Of a stretch of 64,000 nucleotides of DNA, positions 15,739-23,586 are shown piece after piece. How positions within the stretch are numbered: the stretch's first letter is position 1; every line of letters starts with the position of its first letter. A program made the translations under genes and the position numbers. Source of the stretch: Streptomyces piniterrae (GTDB lineage: Bacteria > Actinomycetota > Actinomycetes > Streptomycetales > Streptomycetaceae); the NCBI RefSeq assembly GCF_005048155.1, contig NZ_SUMB01000019.1, positions 62,001 to 126,000 on the forward strand, in the 5' to 3' direction. The notes below the pieces were generated by a model that worked only from the letters and a program-made list of their open reading frames with translations, did not search any database and had not been told where the DNA came from.

Positions 15739-17505
15739 TCACAGGGCGTGCAGCGGATTGGCCACGGTGCCGTGCACCGCCGCGTGCGGGCGGTCGCGGC
15801 GGTCCCGGTAGCCGTCGACATGCAGACGGTTACGGTTCAGACACAGCCGCTCGATACGCGGGGTGAGCAGGTCGAAGGTCTCGTGGCGTTCCTTGAGGCC
15901 CGGGAAGCGCTCGTGGTTGCGCACGATCTCCGCGCGGACGAGTGACCAGAACTCGCTCTCGGGAATGCCGAGTTGGTCCTCGCACAGCGGCGCGAGATAG
16001 CGGAAGACGCCGACGAACAGCCCGGAGTGGATGAACTGGGTGAGGAACGCGGGCGGTTCGGTCAGCAGCACCGCCCGGACGTCGTCCGGCATGGAGTCGT
16101 GTTCCGGCAGCGGCTGCGAGGTGGTGTTGACGTCGTCGACGAAGTCCTTGACCGCGAGGCGGGTGGGGATGTCGTGCTCGTCGAAGACGACGATGGCGTT
16201 CTCGCCGTGCGGGGAGAAGACCGTGCCGTACTGGTAGAGGAAGTGCAGCAGGGGCGGAAGCAGGGCGGCGAAGAGACGGCGGAGCCAGGCCTGGGGCGCC
16301 AGGCCGGAGCGGTGCACCAGCTCCGCGGTGAGGGCGCGGCCGTGGGGGTCGGTCTGGAGCAGCGAGGCGAGGGTGCGGGCGCGTTCGCCGGGGTCCAGAT
16401 GGCGGCTGACCGGCTCCCGCCAGATGCAGCCGAGGAGTTCCTTGAACTGGTACGGGACGCCGGGCAGCCGGTCGTAGAGGGGGTGCTCGACGGTGACGGA
16501 GGCGGTCTCGCCGAGCAGGATCACCCGGGTCTCGTCGCGCAGAAACGTGTCGTCGTCGCGTAGGCCGTGCACCCAGCGGGTGACAGCGGGGGCGGCGAGG
16601 GTGCGCTCGGTGGGCAGGCCGCGCCAGACCAGGGTGTTGAGGATGGACAGCGGCAGCTTGACCGTACGGGCCTGCGGGCGGCTGATGTTGAGGAAGGTGC
16701 GGATCGACTGCTGCGGCAGCCTGAGGTCGTTGTCAGTGGGCAGCGCGATGATGGATCTGTCGGCGAGCTGCGGCGCGAAGAGCGGGGCGATGGTCTCGTC
16801 CCACTGCCAGGGGTGCACGGGGAGGTAGAGGTAGTCGGCGGGGTCGCGGCCCTCGTCGGAGATGGCGCGGTCGAAGGCGGCGCGGGTGGCGGGGGTGAGT
16901 TCCTCGCCGTAGAGGCGATCGGGGGTGGCGAGGCTGGGGACGCCGCGATAGTGGGCGAGCGCGTGGTGTGCGGCGAGCCAGGGCAGCCGCTGGGGTGTGC
17001 GGGCTTCCGGGGCCCAGTGCGCCGCGTCGGTGGCGGAGAAGCCGAGCCGGCCCTTGTTCGCGACGAGCCAGGGGTGGCCGGTCTGGTGGCCTTCCAGGTC
17101 GGCGTAGTCCAGGTCGGCGAGGTCGGCCGCGCTGACGGCGGTGGCGTCGAGGCGGGTGTCGGCGGCGAGGGTGGCGGTCAGCTCGCGGATGAGGTGTCCG
17201 GTGGTGTCGCCCGACAGGCCCAGCACGGTGTCGTGGGCATGGGTGAGGAAGCGCAGGGGGTCGCTGTCGGGGGTGATGGACTCGGGGTCGACACGCCAGT
17301 GCCCGTAGGCGCCTCGGCGGGCGTGGAAGCGGTAGACGAGGGCGTCGCCGACGGGCAGGCGGTAGCGCGGGGTGCCGTCGGGGGCGGTGCCATCGGGCTC
17401 GGGGGTGAGGATTTCCTCGTACGCGAACTCCGCCAGGGTCTTGGCGAACAGTCGGCGCGCGGCGTGCTGCCAGGCGCTGTGCGGGAGCTGGGGCGCTGGA
17501 GACAA
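15739..17505 (-). CDS. IucA/IucC-family siderophore synthetase (NIS synthetase 1)
   Basis: A 588-residue ATP-dependent synthetase that condenses a carboxylate with an amine or hydroxyl in NRPS-independent siderophore assembly. The N-terminus (FAKTLAEFAYEEIL) and motifs VHPWQWDE, RTFLNISRP, KLPLSILNT, PHGENAIVVFDEHD and the FhuF-like C-terminal region agree with the DesD/AlcC branch. TTG 17505 is chosen because GAGGAG lies about 9 bases upstream; an in-frame GTG at 17640 would add a Pro-rich 45-residue tail without a ribosome binding site and would run through a G-rich block. It is the last gene of a four-gene operon. The product siderophore is not known to me. Confidence 0.88.
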   Translation of the reverse strand: MSPAPQLPHSAWQHAARRLFAKTLAEFAYEEILTPEPDGTAPDGTPRYRLPVGDALVYRFHARRGAYGHWRVDPESITPDSDPLRFLTHAHDTVLGLSGDTTGHLIRELTATLAADTRLDATAVSAADLADLDYADLEGHQTGHPWLVANKGRLGFSATDAAHWAPEARTPQRLPWLAAHHALAHYRGVPSLATPDRLYGEELTPATRAAFDRAISDEGRDPADYLYLPVHPWQWDETIAPLFAPQLADRSIIALPTDNDLRLPQQSIRTFLNISRPQARTVKLPLSILNTLVWRGLPTERTLAAPAVTRWVHGLRDDDTFLRDETRVILLGETASVTVEHPLYDRLPGVPYQFKELLGCIWREPVSRHLDPGERARTLASLLQTDPHGRALTAELVHRSGLAPQAWLRRLFAALLPPLLHFLYQYGTVFSPHGENAIVVFDEHDIPTRLAVKDFVDDVNTTSQPLPEHDSMPDDVRAVLLTEPPAFLTQFIHSGLFVGVFRYLAPLCEDQLGIPESEFWSLVRAEIVRNHERFPGLKERHETFDLLTPRIERLCLNRNRLHVDGYRDRRDRPHAAVHGTVANPLHAL

Positions 17506-17578
17506 GGCGGGACTCCTCGGAGCGGACGGGCCCGGCACATGCGGGGGACAACCGGGACGACGGGATGGGTGGTTTGTC

Positions 17579-17600
17579 GGGGGTGGGGCGGGGGTGGGGG
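17579..17600 (+). other. G-quadruplex motif in the leader of NIS synthetase 1
   Basis: On the plus strand four tracts of 5, 4, 5 and 5 guanines are separated by single bases (17579-17583, 17585-17588, 17590-17594, 17596-17600), followed by further G runs to 17622. This strand is the template for the synthetase gene. The base arrangement satisfies the strictest quadruplex definition; biological use is inference. Confidence 0.6.
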
Positions 17601-17647
17601 CGGAGGCCCCGGGGGGGGAAGCACTGGGGATGCGGGCCACAACGCCG

Positions 17648-17673
17648 CCGGGGCCGTCGTCGGACGGCCCCGG
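17648..17673 (-). terminator. Hairpin after the siderophore acetyltransferase gene
   Basis: CCGGGGCCGTC (17648-17658) pairs with GACGGCCCCGG (17663-17673), an 11-bp stem with a 4-base loop, directly after the acetyltransferase stop. It has no U run, so it may be a partial terminator or an mRNA-stabilising element inside the operon. Confidence 0.6.
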
Positions 17674-17675
17674 GG

Positions 17676-18452
17676 TCAGAGCAGGTGGCGGTGCGCGCGG
17701 TCGCGGATCATCAGGGCCGCGCGTTTGTCCGGCAGCTCGATCTCGTCGGCGTAGCGGAACCCCGCGCCCAGGAACGCGGCGACGGAGGGGGTGTTGCGCA
17801 GATCGGGCTCGGCGACGACGCGTCCGCAGCCGGGCCGGTGGTCCAGCACGAGATCGGCGGTGGCGCGCAGCAGCGCCGTGCCCAGGCCGCGCCCGCGGTC
17901 GCCGGCGCCGCCGATCAGGAGGTGCACACCGGTGTCCTGGGGCCGCGCCCTGTAGTAAGAGCCCACGGGGTCCAGGTCGGCGCGGTAGATCTCCCAGTAG
18001 CTCATCGGGACGCCGGCCAGCACCCCGAGGCAGGGCACGCTGCGCCCGTCACCGTCGAGCTGGGTGCGCAGATGGGCGGCGGTGGTCTCGGGCGGCCCCG
18101 CCAGCTCCCAGAAGGCCGCGACCGCCGGATCGTTCATCCAGCGGGCGATTCGCGCCAGATCGCGGTCCAGCCGGACGGGCACGAGCGCGAACGGCCCGGC
18201 GGAGGTGTCGGCGGGCGGCCAGTCCGCCGGGTCGCCGAGCAGCGGGCCCTCGGCCGGAGCGCGATCGGGCCACGGAGCGCGATCGGGCCCCGAGGCGCGG
18301 TCGGGTGCCGGGGCCTGCCCCGTCTCCCGACCCTCCCCGGCGGACAACATCGCTGATTCCCAAGGGAGTTGCCGTTCGAGGGTGGATTCCGAGCTGGGGC
18401 CGAGGTCGGAGTCGGTGGATGGCACGGCGACGCTCTCCTCTCGTGGCCGCAT
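17676..18452 (-). CDS. GNAT-family siderophore acetyltransferase
   Basis: A 258-residue protein whose residues about 88-258 form a GNAT domain of the IucB/AlcB/MbtK type that acylates the hydroxylamine or amine of a siderophore building block using acyl-CoA. Seen: PVRLDRDLARIARWMNDPAVAAFWEL, the acetyl-CoA loop GDRGRGLGTALLRATADLVL and RNTPSVAAFLGAGF. The first 85 residues are a disordered extension including PDRASGPDRAPWPDRAPAEG, encoded by an 18-bp DNA repeat, so an internal start could be real. It lies between the two synthetase genes. Confidence 0.82.
   Translation of the reverse strand: MRPREESVAVPSTDSDLGPSSESTLERQLPWESAMLSAGEGRETGQAPAPDRASGPDRAPWPDRAPAEGPLLGDPADWPPADTSAGPFALVPVRLDRDLARIARWMNDPAVAAFWELAGPPETTAAHLRTQLDGDGRSVPCLGVLAGVPMSYWEIYRADLDPVGSYYRARPQDTGVHLLIGGAGDRGRGLGTALLRATADLVLDHRPGCGRVVAEPDLRNTPSVAAFLGAGFRYADEIELPDKRAALMIRDRAHRHLL
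18256..18309. repeat. 18-bp minisatellite inside the acetyltransferase gene
   Basis: GGAGCGCGATCGGGCCAC (18256-18273) recurs at 18274-18291 with one change and at 18292-18309 with several. It encodes three copies of a PDRA-type hexapeptide in the N-terminal extension. Confidence 0.8.
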
Positions 18453-18527
18453 GACGCGTGGCCTTGTGGGTCGCGGGGCTGCGGGGTCGGGAGCCGGCTG
18501 GGGGTGAGGGCGGATGCGGGGCGGGAA

Positions 18528-18558
18528 CCGGGGCGGCGAACGGCGCCCGCCGCCCCGG
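18528..18558 (-). terminator. Hairpin after NIS synthetase 2
   Basis: CCGGGGCGGCG (18528-18538) pairs with CGCCGCCCCGG (18548-18558), 11 bp around a 9-base loop, just after the stop of the second synthetase. Like the hairpin at 17648 it is internal to the operon and lacks a U tract. Confidence 0.6.
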
Positions 18559-18569
18559 TCCGGACGGGC

Positions 18570-20543
18570 CTACGTGGCGAGCGGATTGGCCACGGTGACG
18601 TACACGGACTGGGTGTCGACCGGGCCGACGAGTTCGTCGAGGCCGTGCAGCCGGGTCGCGAGATTGGCCTTGCAGCGCAGCGTGCGGGCGGCCAGCAGCT
18701 GCTCCGGCAGGTTCGAGCGATGGGCGGCGGGGGCGGTGGCGGCGTCGGCCAGGAAGCGCCGGAAGGCGGCGAGCAGGATCTCCTCGCGGACCAGCCGCTG
18801 CGCGCCGAAGGCACCGATCAGGCCGAGGACGTTGTTGATACCCAGGTAGTACGCCAGCCGCTCGTCGGTGACGTCGTCGGCGACGAAGGTGTCGCTGGTC
18901 GCGCCGATGCCGGGCAGCCGCCGCTCCAGTTCGGCGCGCCGGGACGCGCGGAAGTAGTAGCCCTGGTTGTCGCGGTAGCGGCCGCCGGCCGGCCAGCCGT
19001 CCAGGTCCAGCAGCACGAGGGTGTTCTGCTGGTGGGCTTCCAGGGCGACGCCCGCGGTGCCGTCCAGCCAGAGGACGGGCCGTACGACGGCTTCGAGATA
19101 GCGCAGGAACCACTCGGTGGCGACGGCACCGGCCGAGCGCCCCGTACGGGCGCTGAGCGCGGCGACGAGCCGGGCGAGCCGGGAGCTCATCCCCGTCTGG
19201 CCGGGCCAGGGCCGTGGCGAGGTCAGCCCGGCGATGCAGACGGCGTCGTCGGCGGGCCCGAAGGGGTTGTGGCGGATGACGACGTCGAGCCCCTGGACGG
19301 GCGCGCCGTCGGCGTCGTCGACGGCGAGATAGGCCGGGTCGCGGACGATGTCGAAGCCCGGCTGCCCCGGGAAGGCGGCCTGCCACTGCTCGGCGAGGCC
19401 GGTGCGCAGCAGCCGGTGGACCTCGACGCCGCGCTCCAGTTCCTTGCGGAGGTTCTCCCGGCGGGAGTTGGTGATGCGCAGGCCGAGGGAGAGTTTGAGC
19501 ATGGCTTCCGCGTCGGGGCGGTAGACCGTGCGGACGGAGGAGGTGGGGTGCCACAGGGGGCCGCGGGGGCCGAGGTCGTGCAGCAGACCGGCGTCGCGGA
19601 GCGCGGCGACGTCCGGGCGGTCGGCGAGTTCCCTGGCCTGCCAGGGGTGCAGCGGCAACGGCACGGTCTCGTCGGGGAGTCGGAGGGTGCCCCCGGCGAG
19701 TTCGGCGGCGAGCTGCTCGGCGGGAACGGGCTTGCCGCGTTCGGTCCAGGCGGAGTCGGTGGCGAGGGCGGAGCGGTGCACGGCCATCCAGTGGAGCGGG
19801 AAGGCGCCGCGCAGTTCGGGCGAGTAGGCGTGGGTCTCGGCGTCGGTGAGGCCCTGGCGGCTCTTGGGGGTGGGGTGCAGGGGGTGGCCCAGGAGGAGGG
19901 ACTGTTCGGCTTCGAGGAAAAGCGCGCCCTGGTTGTCGGCGGGGTGGGCGCGCCGGTCGGCGATGAAGAGGGAGGTGCTGCGGACGGAGTCGGCGACCCG
20001 GCCGACCATCCAGGCTCCGTCGGCGTCCGATGCCGGACGGGGCGTGTCCTGCGGTGCCCGGCGCTCGGCTCCGTGTGCGGCCTCCCGGCGCAGCAGCGCG
20101 GCCAGGGTGACGGCGTCCAGCGGGGCGGCGCCCACCGGGGTGCCCTCCAGGGTGGGGGCGCCGAAGCGGTGCCAGCCGGTGGGCGACCAGTAGCGGACGG
20201 GGATGTGCAGGGCGCTCGCGCTGGCGTGGAGCGGGATGCGCAGCCGGCCGCCGGCCGGGCGGTGGGTGCCGCTTTCGCGGATCCAGCAGCGCAGCAGGTT
20301 CTCGACGCCCGCGGCGTCGGCGGCGGCCGCCGGATCCGGGTGGTCCAGGGGGTCGCCGTCGTCGGGTTGGGGGCGGTCGAACGGGGCGGGCGCGGCCGGG
20401 GCCGTGGCCGCCGGGGGCTGGCGCCTGTCGTCGGGGGCGCGCCGCTGCTGGCGCGGTACGGCTGGCTCGATCGTCTCCGCGCCCTGGTGGGCGGGGAGTC
20501 GCTCGGCGGCCTGGGTCCCGTCGGAGCCGGGGCGTTCGTTCAT
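18570..20543 (-). CDS. IucA/IucC-family siderophore synthetase (NIS synthetase 2)
   Basis: A 657-residue NIS synthetase. After a low-complexity N-terminus of about 75 residues, family motifs appear: SPTGWHRFGAPTLEG, LPLHPWQARELA, the ATP-binding TSSVRTVYRP with KLSLGLRITNSRREN, and EAHQQNTLVLLDLDGW near residue 480, followed by the conserved RDNQGYYFR. It ends with VANPLAT, as synthetase 1 ends with VANPLHAL. Its ATG overlaps the stop of the upstream aminotransferase as ATGA, indicating translational coupling. Two different NIS enzymes fit stepwise condensation of a symmetric or mixed citrate-type siderophore, but the substrates are inferred only from the neighbours. Confidence 0.9.
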   Translation of the reverse strand: MNERPGSDGTQAAERLPAHQGAETIEPAVPRQQRRAPDDRRQPPAATAPAAPAPFDRPQPDDGDPLDHPDPAAAADAAGVENLLRCWIRESGTHRPAGGRLRIPLHASASALHIPVRYWSPTGWHRFGAPTLEGTPVGAAPLDAVTLAALLRREAAHGAERRAPQDTPRPASDADGAWMVGRVADSVRSTSLFIADRRAHPADNQGALFLEAEQSLLLGHPLHPTPKSRQGLTDAETHAYSPELRGAFPLHWMAVHRSALATDSAWTERGKPVPAEQLAAELAGGTLRLPDETVPLPLHPWQARELADRPDVAALRDAGLLHDLGPRGPLWHPTSSVRTVYRPDAEAMLKLSLGLRITNSRRENLRKELERGVEVHRLLRTGLAEQWQAAFPGQPGFDIVRDPAYLAVDDADGAPVQGLDVVIRHNPFGPADDAVCIAGLTSPRPWPGQTGMSSRLARLVAALSARTGRSAGAVATEWFLRYLEAVVRPVLWLDGTAGVALEAHQQNTLVLLDLDGWPAGGRYRDNQGYYFRASRRAELERRLPGIGATSDTFVADDVTDERLAYYLGINNVLGLIGAFGAQRLVREEILLAAFRRFLADAATAPAAHRSNLPEQLLAARTLRCKANLATRLHGLDELVGPVDTQSVYVTVANPLAT

Positions 20544-21934
20544 GGGGAGGTGCCTCGCATGGTCGTTGGGGACGAGCCCGTCGGGCCGGGGGTGGTGCGG
20601 ACCGCCGCGGCGATGGCGTCGGCAAGGCGGTCGAGGACCGCGTCCGCCTGTTCGTCGGTGATGGTCAGGGGTGGCAGCAGGCGGACGACGGCGGCGTGCC
20701 GGCCACCAAGTTCGACGATCAGTCCGCGGTCCAGGCAGGCGCGCTGGACGGCGGCGGCGAGTGCGGGGGCGGCGGGCCGGGCGCCGGTGGCGTCGGCGTC
20801 GGCCTCCGGGTCGACCAGTTCGAGCCCGAGCATCAGTCCGCGGCCCCGGACGTCGCCGATGCAGTCGTGGGCGGTGGCGAGTCCGCTGAGCCGGGCGAGC
20901 ATCCGGGCGCCGAGCTCCCCGGCCCGCTGCGCCAGCCCGTTCTCCCGTACGTAGGCGAGGGTGGCCCGGCCGGCGGCCATGGCGAGCTGGTTGCCGCGGA
21001 AGGTGCCGGCGTGCGCGCCGGGCCGCCAGGCGTCCAGCTCCTCGTGGTAGACGATCACCGCGAGCGGCAGGCTGCCGCCGATCGCCTTCGACAGCACGAT
21101 GACATCGGGCACGATCCCGCTGTGCTCGACCGCCCAGAAGGTGCCGGTGCGGCCGACGCCGGTCTGCACCTCGTCCACGATCAGCGGGATCCGCCGGGCG
21201 GCGGTGATCTCCCGCATGCGCCGCAGCCAGTCGTCCGGGGCGGGGATCACGCCGCCCTCCCCCTGGACCGGTTCGAGAATCATCCCGGCGGGCCGCGGCA
21301 CCCCGCTCTTCTCGTCGTCGAGCAGGTTCTCCGTCCAGCGGGCGGCGAGTTCGGCACCGCGCTCGCCGCCGGTCCCGAACGGGCAGCGGTAGTCGTACGG
21401 GTAGGGCAGCCGGGTCACACCGCTGTGCCGGGCTCCTCCGGATGCGGCGAGCGCGTCCGCCGTCATGCCGTGGTACGCGCCGGAGAAGGCCATCAGGCCG
21501 TCCCGTCCGGTCGCGGTGCGGACGAGTTTGAACGCGGCCTCGACCGCGTCCGTGCCGGCCGGTCCGCAGAACTGGACGCGCGCGTTTTCCGCCAACTTTC
21601 CGGGCAGTGTGGCGAAGAGCTCGGTGGTGAAGGCGTCCTTGACGGGCGTCGCGAGGTCGAGGATGTGCAGTGGCGCGCCGGAGTCCAGGACGGTCCGGAT
21701 CGCTTCGAGCACCACGGGGTGGTTGTGCCCGAGCGCCAACGTGCCCGCGCCGGAAAGGCAGTCGAGATAGCGCCGGCCGTCGGCGCCCTCGATGGTCAGC
21801 CCGCGGGCGCGCACCGGGACGATGGGCAGCGAGCGCGCGTACGTACGGGCGGCGGACTCACGCAGGGACTGCCGCCGCAGGATCCCCTCGTGGGCCGACG
21901 GCACGGCCGCCGGCACGGTATCGGTCAACGCCAC
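20540..21934 (-). CDS. Diaminobutyrate-2-oxoglutarate aminotransferase (class III, PLP)
   Basis: A 464-residue class III aminotransferase. Seen: the cofactor phosphate region QFCGPAGTDAVEAAFKLVRTATGR, the aromatic/stacking FSGAYHGMT, IVDEVQTGVGRTG with the cofactor Asp, and the Schiff-base lysine in VIVLSKAIGGSLPLAV. Closest pattern is EctB/RhbA, which makes 2,4-diaminobutyrate. In siderophore operons this feeds a decarboxylase giving 1,3-diaminopropane, but no such gene is nearby. GTG 21934 is chosen with AGGAGG 11 bases upstream. First gene of the operon, diverging from a secreted protease gene; no Fur/DmdR-type iron box was recognised in the 278-base intergenic region. Confidence 0.88.
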   Translation of the reverse strand: MALTDTVPAAVPSAHEGILRRQSLRESAARTYARSLPIVPVRARGLTIEGADGRRYLDCLSGAGTLALGHNHPVVLEAIRTVLDSGAPLHILDLATPVKDAFTTELFATLPGKLAENARVQFCGPAGTDAVEAAFKLVRTATGRDGLMAFSGAYHGMTADALAASGGARHSGVTRLPYPYDYRCPFGTGGERGAELAARWTENLLDDEKSGVPRPAGMILEPVQGEGGVIPAPDDWLRRMREITAARRIPLIVDEVQTGVGRTGTFWAVEHSGIVPDVIVLSKAIGGSLPLAVIVYHEELDAWRPGAHAGTFRGNQLAMAAGRATLAYVRENGLAQRAGELGARMLARLSGLATAHDCIGDVRGRGLMLGLELVDPEADADATGARPAAPALAAAVQRACLDRGLIVELGGRHAAVVRLLPPLTITDEQADAVLDRLADAIAAAVRTTPGPTGSSPTTMRGTSP

Positions 21935-22212
21935 GGCAGTTGTGTCCTCCTGCTGGTGTGAATACCGGGCCGGCCGCTGCGGCGGGCCGGCTGTCCCCCG
22001 TACGTACCAACGACGCCGCCGACGGAGGATCACGGTTGCCGGCAAGATCCCTGCGGGCGTGGGAACCGGGGACCCGAGTACCGCCGTCCCCACCGGCACC
22101 GGCATAGTGGGGTCTTGCGCTTCGGATCTTGGCGTTCATGACAAGTGTCAGAGCGCGCAGGTACGCCCGAGCCACACAAGCTCAGATCGAATTAACCAGG
22201 GGGAGCTCACCC

Positions 22213-23397
22213 ATGCGATCCATACGTCGGCCAGTCGTGGCCGCGGCCGCCCTCACCGCGGTGCTGTCGCTGACACTCACCGCGTGCGGGCCGGACAGCG
22301 GCGACGCGGACGCCAAGCCGACCCAGGCGGCCGACACCACGGGCGGGGGTGACATCCAGATCCCCAAGGACATCCAGGACAAGCTCAAGGAACACGGCTT
22401 CGACCTGGACAAGTGGAAGAACGGCGAGTGGAAGAACTGGTCCAAGGACAAGTGGCTCCGCGAGGCCGGGGAGTTCATCAACCCGATCATCAAGGACTTC
22501 TGGAACCCGGACAAGATCGACAAGATCAAGCCGCCGAAGGACCCCAGCAAGCCTGAGGACATCTCCCAGGACCAGGGCAAGACCGACCCGGAGCCCGCGG
22601 CCGTCGCGGCCCAGCCGGTCAAGACGCCCTACACCTCGACCGCTCCCGGCGTCGGGCTGCTGGCGTTCAGCACCCCCGAGGGCGAATCGCGCTGTTCCGC
22701 CACGGTCGTCAAGGACCCGGCGCACCCCGGCAAGTCCAACCTCGTGTGGACCGCCGCGCACTGTGTGCACGCCGGCAAGAACGGCGGCTGGTACCGCAAC
22801 ATGATGTTCGTGCCGAACTTCAACCGGACCGGTCAGCCCGCCAGCAAGATGAAGACCACGCCGTTCGAGGACCGGGTGCCGTCCGGCAAGTGGTGGGCGG
22901 ACGACATGGCCACCTCCAGCGAGTGGATCAAGGACGGCGGCGCCGTTCCCGGCGTGCCGATGGCTCCGTACGACTTCGCGCTGATGCACGTCAAGCCGGA
23001 GACGGACAACGGCGGTAAGTCGCTGGAGGAGATCGCCGGCGGTGCGTACGAGGTCGAGTTCAACGCTCCGGCGATGAACAAGATCCCGAGCCTGACCGCT
23101 CAGGGCTACCCGGCGGAGGCGCCGTTCGACGGTGCCATCCAGAACCAGTGCACCGACAAGCCGACCCGTCTGACGACGAACGCCAAGATGCCGACCATGT
23201 ACCGGATCGGCTGCACCATGACCGGTGGCTCCTCCGGTGGCCCCTGGTTCGCCAAGGGCGAGGACGGCAAGCCGGTGCTGGTCTCGAACATGTCGATGGG
23301 GCCGCGTCCGGCCAAGTGGGCGGCCGGCCCGCACCTGGGCGCCGAGGCCAAGTCGATCTTCGACAACATGAGCAAGAAGTGGGCGGCCAAGGGCTGA
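22213..23397 (+). CDS. Lipoprotein serine protease, V8/trypsin-like
   Basis: A 394-residue exported protease. The signal peptide (RRPVVAAAALTAVLSLTLTACG) ends in a lipobox, so the mature protein is probably anchored by Cys26 or close to it. The catalytic triad is visible as His in LVWTAAHCVHAG, Asp in APYDFALMHV and Ser in MTGGSSGGPW. Between the lipobox and the catalytic domain lies a 75-residue charged, Trp/Lys/Asp-rich region (KDKLKEHGFDLDKWKNGEW-like pattern repeated as KNWSKDKW and KDFWNPDKIDKIK), unusual for this family. ATG 22213 has GGGGGAG 6 bases upstream. A strong terminator follows. Confidence 0.88.
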   Translation: MRSIRRPVVAAAALTAVLSLTLTACGPDSGDADAKPTQAADTTGGGDIQIPKDIQDKLKEHGFDLDKWKNGEWKNWSKDKWLREAGEFINPIIKDFWNPDKIDKIKPPKDPSKPEDISQDQGKTDPEPAAVAAQPVKTPYTSTAPGVGLLAFSTPEGESRCSATVVKDPAHPGKSNLVWTAAHCVHAGKNGGWYRNMMFVPNFNRTGQPASKMKTTPFEDRVPSGKWWADDMATSSEWIKDGGAVPGVPMAPYDFALMHVKPETDNGGKSLEEIAGGAYEVEFNAPAMNKIPSLTAQGYPAEAPFDGAIQNQCTDKPTRLTTNAKMPTMYRIGCTMTGGSSGGPWFAKGEDGKPVLVSNMSMGPRPAKWAAGPHLGAEAKSIFDNMSKKWAAKG

Positions 23398-23471
23398 CGC
23401 CGCGCCGCGGGCGGTGCCGTACGCCGGTGCCGCTCGCATCGCCCACCTGCGCGATATGACGCGCAAGACAT

Positions 23472-23513
23472 GACGTGGGCCCGCCCCCGGGAGACCGGGA
23501 GCGGGCCCACGTC
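23472..23513 (+). terminator. Terminator of the protease gene
   Basis: GACGTGGGCCCGC (23472-23484) pairs with GCGGGCCCACGTC (23501-23513), with an inner CCCGG/CCGGG extension, followed by TTTG. It lies between convergent genes and may act on both strands. Confidence 0.85.
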
Positions 23514-23586
23514 TTTGCCTGGAACCGCAACCATCAATCGAGCAACCCCCGCGGCGGACAACCCCGTCCGCGAGAGCGGCGCCGGT

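Noticed and set aside
15697..15760. LexA box for the DinG-family helicase
   Set aside because: No GAAC-N4-GTTC-like element lies near its start, so SOS control was not claimed.
21935..22212. Iron box (TTAGGTTAGGCTAACCTAA type) for the siderophore operon
   Set aside because: I found no such palindrome in the intergenic region or directly upstream of the internal genes.
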